Under the pieces are notes generated by a model that ran no database searches, was not told the origin of the DNA, and saw only the letters and a program-made list of their open reading frames with translations. 64,000 bases of DNA from Desmodesmus armatus (lineage: Eukaryota > Chlorophyta > Chlorophyceae > Sphaeropleales > Scenedesmaceae): assembly GCA_007449985.2 (NCBI GenBank), contig VIIQ02000579.1:124001-188000 (forward strand), in the 5' to 3' direction. The position numbers and the translations under genes are program-made. How positions within the stretch are numbered: position 1 is the first letter of the stretch; the number at the start of each line of letters is the position of its first letter. Positions 61,197 to 64,000 of this stretch are shown here, piece by piece.

Positions 61197-64000
61197 ATGG
61201 CGCAGCAGCGCTGTCGCAATGTGATCAGCACACTGGGGGCTTTGATCCCACCCGATGCCATCACACCAGGCCTCGTTCAGAAGCATGATGCCGTGATGGA
61301 AGCTTTGGACACCTGCATCAGCGGTGATCCATGGAGCCAGAAGGCTGTCCTGCAACTGCTGAAGAAAAAGGTCAGCACTGCTACCAAGGCCTGCAGCTGG
61401 GCAGTTGCCGTGTGTCACAATGCTTGATTCCAGTGGAACAAATCAGTCAAGCTTCAGCAGCTGACACCTTTCTTCTTAACCAGTTGTTGTGCTGCTGCAT
61501 CATTTGCCAATTGGTGCTGCTGTGCAGGTGCTCCTGGAGGTATTCCAAAAGTGCAGCCAGCTGGCAGCAACACGGCACTTCTGCAAGGCAGCATGTGCAG
61601 CCAAAGCAGCACATACAGTGCTGCGCTGTGTCCAGTTGTCAGACATCGCACACTCCCCTATTCCTGCAGCTACTCAAAGTGCCAGCCTGAAAACAGCCCT
61701 GATACAGCAGTTGCAGTAGTCAGGCCTGCTGCAGCACTTGCCAACGCTAATCACAGATGCTGCTCACCAGCTGCAGGCAGCTGCAGGAGTGTGGCCGGCG
61801 AGTGTTCAGGCAGCAGACAAGGCCAGGTTTGACGAGATGCTGCACCTGTGGCCCCAGCCCGCCAAGTGGGCAGAGGCGCGAGTGATCCACACCCACTACC
61901 TACTGGAGCAAGTAGACCAACTGCTGCCTTTCAAGACAGGAAGCAGTACGCACAGTGCTGGCTGCCTGTTGGCCGCTGAGCACTTGGTGCTTGCCAGCTG
62001 GCAGTACCTCAGCACAGTCCTGCAACCGGCTGGCGGCCAGAGCAGTGCCCCCTCAAGCACTGGGCAGGACAGCGCCACACTGCAGTGTCAGCTGACAGAC
62101 TGGCAGCAACAGCTGGCCAGCCGCTCCGTTACCTTGGCGGTATCATGCACAACAGCAGTCTCAAAAGCTCTCGAGCAGGACCCCAGCATCAGCAGCACCG
62201 CAGGGAAGGAACCATTGACAGGCATGCGCAGCACCCCAGAGGTGATGGTTGCTCACGCTGCAGTGCTCAATCGCCATCACATAGAGTGTGCGGCCTTCTG
62301 GATGGTGGTGCTGCAGCTCATGCTTCAGATCAAAACCCATCAGCACCGGCAAGAAAGGAGGTCCAGCACAGGCACAGGCCCGTCCTGGCAAGCACCGCCC
62401 CCCAAGCTCGCAGCAGGACGCTTGTCCCCACCACTGCATGGGCTGCTGCAGCAGCTGGGCTGCAGCAGCATCGCTGCGCTTGAGGCCGCCAAGGCTTGTT
62501 TGGCAGAATTCCCAACTTATCAGTCCTGCGTCGCAATCAACCGGGAGATTGGACAGCTGGCCTGTGGCTTCCTACAGATGTCTGAACACAGCCAGGCATA
62601 TCTGCTCAACAGCACCCCACCAACACTGTCACAGCAGCTGCTGCAAGAGCTGCAGCAGCAGCTACGCGTGTTCATGCTGCTGCCAAGTGTGCTGCTCCAG
62701 TGGGCGGCGGACAAGCGCAATGTGACCAGCGATGTCATTGTGAACGCATGCTGCACAGCATCTTCCTTGAGTGACTACCACCACAGCGTCCTGCAGCTTG
62801 GTCCTGCCAGCCTGCACCAGCACATGACAGGCCAGAGGCAATCGCAAAAGGAGTCCAGGCGCAACCAAGGCCCAGCAGGTGCCGGACAGTCTGACTTTGG
62901 CGCACCTCTGCCAGCTGACGTGCTTGCGTGCCAAGTGCAGGTGCTGGGCAAGCTGCTGCCAACCCTACTGCAGCTATGGGGCCAGGCAGTCGGTATGAAG
63001 ATGGAAGAGCAGCACGCTGCAGCTTCAAGCTCACTCTGCAGCAGTGACAACCTTGGTTGCAGAGACAGCAGCATTCAATGGGGCTGGGCCAGCAGCCGCT
63101 CTGCACCCAGTGGCAGCAGTGTCACGAGGCCGGCTGAGTCAGATCCGCGGCCAGCGGGACCTGAGGTGGTGGTAGCAAGGGCTGTTGGCAACTTGGCCAT
63201 CAAGATGTGCTTTGGCTTCTCAAAAGCACTCACGGGCCCTGAGGTGGAGCAAACAGGCACAGCGGCAGATGCTGCAACTGCAGGGCAGGTGTGTGCTGTT
63301 TTGGACAGCCTTTGCCGCATGGAGATGGCTGTGGAGCAGCACTGCAGTGCAATGCATGCTGCAGGGGCCAGCCGCGACCAGTCTCCTGGCAGCGCTGCTA
63401 GCACAACTGGTTTCAAGCAGCATGTGGTTTCAAAGCTCATTCCCTTTGCAATGCTGCGCCATGAATCTGGAGTCTTTCACCCTGGCCCGCTCATGGAGCC
63501 CATCATTGCGCACAACACCCCAGGCAGCAAGCCATGCAGGCAGCTGTTTGGACTCCTCACCACCATGATGAAGATTGCTCACCATGACAACCGCCCAGAT
63601 GCAGCTGGTTTGTCGCCAGCAGAAATATCACGCCGCCAGCGGGTTGTTGGCTCACCTGGGGGTGAACACCCGTCAGCCAAGGCGGTGTCGCAGGTTTTGT
63701 GCGCTTTGATTGAAGCTGACACAGCCAGGAGGGCAGCTCTTCGGGAAGCCTCTGCAGTTGCGGCTGGCAGCTGCAGCGTCAGTGGTGCCAGTGGCAGCAG
63801 CAGCAGCAACACAGATAGCCCCTCAGATGTGCCATCAAGCGTTGCAGGCATCCTGCCACTGCTGGCGATGCTTGGTCGCTACTGCGTGCAGGTCGGAGAC
63901 AAGAGCCACTCTGAGACATCTCTGAGTACGGTGGCCGACGCTGACGCTGCTGCTGTTTATGCTCGCTCTTGCAGCGCGGTTGTGCAAGCCAGCACTGGGT
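61197..64000 (+). CDS. Large unrecognised protein, partial, with one in-frame TAG
   Basis: I recognise no family. The first exon 61197-61370 (ATG 61197 directly after a CTTCCAG acceptor-like site, so an upstream exon is possible) joins in phase 0 to 61528 onward (VLLEVFQKCSQLAATRHFCK). The frame meets a single TAG at 61717-61719. It then stays open for 760 codons to the window edge, which is the longest open frame in the window. Both sides of the TAG look like one Leu/Ala/Gln-rich helical protein (KTALIQQLQ before, SGLLQHLPTLITDAA after). Later parts alternate helical stretches (AIKMCFGFSKALTG, RQLFGLLTTMMKIAHH) with Ser/Gly/Gln-rich linkers. The TAG may be a nonsense mutation, a sequence error or sit in an unseen short intron. 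A helical-repeat scaffold is a guess. The 3' end is outside the window. Confidence 0.65.

Noticed and set aside
61717..61719. TAG as reassigned glutamine codon
   Set aside because: Other genes in the window (thioredoxin-like, AP4S) end naturally with TAG, so a genetic-code change is not supported.
1..64000. Transposons, CRISPR arrays, bacterial operons, tRNA or rRNA genes
   Set aside because: No transposase, reverse transcriptase, terminal repeats, spaced repeats, tRNA B-box cloverleaf or rRNA sequence was recognised; the genes are intron-rich and eukaryotic.

Overview
The window is nuclear DNA of a green alga (Chlorophyta, probably Chlorophyceae). Four things point there: a chlorophyll a/b-binding LHCII gene, a plant-type violaxanthin de-epoxidase-related gene, intron-dense genes with GTGAG/GTGCG donors and CTGCAG acceptors, and many CTG/CAG runs that code for poly-Ala, poly-Gln and poly-Ser. 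I cannot name the species. The gene models below were built by matching open frames to protein families and checking that the exon phases close.

Layout, left to right. A secreted, alanine-rich, silk-like protein (minus, runs off the left edge). A violaxanthin de-epoxidase-related gene (VDR, minus, 4653-10027) whose exon ends are repeatedly copied into its own introns. Lipoate-pathway octanoyltransferase LIP2 (minus, 11259-14452), head to head with a membrane-anchored protein carrying two thioredoxin-like domains (plus, 14825-17707). A 3.3 kb gene-free gap. A membrane-anchored GH5 glycosidase (minus, 21054-26682), head to head with the first of two tandem F-box-like/leucine-rich-repeat genes (plus, 27029-28852 and 30827-32913). 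The AP-4 adaptor sigma subunit (minus, 34088-35773). A dsRNA-binding-domain protein (plus, about 36656-37501). General transcription factor TFIIB (plus, 37677-41999). The LHCII gene (plus, 43749-45827). The ovothiol enzyme OvoA (minus, 48250-54953, 17 exons). A SLC35/TPT-type nucleotide-sugar transporter (minus, 55950 to at least 59576). A large unrecognised gene that runs off the right edge (plus, from 61197).

The genes are unrelated housekeeping, photosynthetic and accessory functions; there is no operon or gene cluster. The most unusual feature is structural. In VDR, LIP2, TFIIB and the SLC35-type gene, short segments that span an exon-intron junction are tandemly duplicated inside the neighbouring intron, in up to five decaying copies. 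This leaves many decoy splice sites. Other points of interest are the silk-like secreted protein, apparent frameshifts in VDR and in the second LRR gene, and a 760-codon open frame at the right edge preceded by one in-frame TAG.
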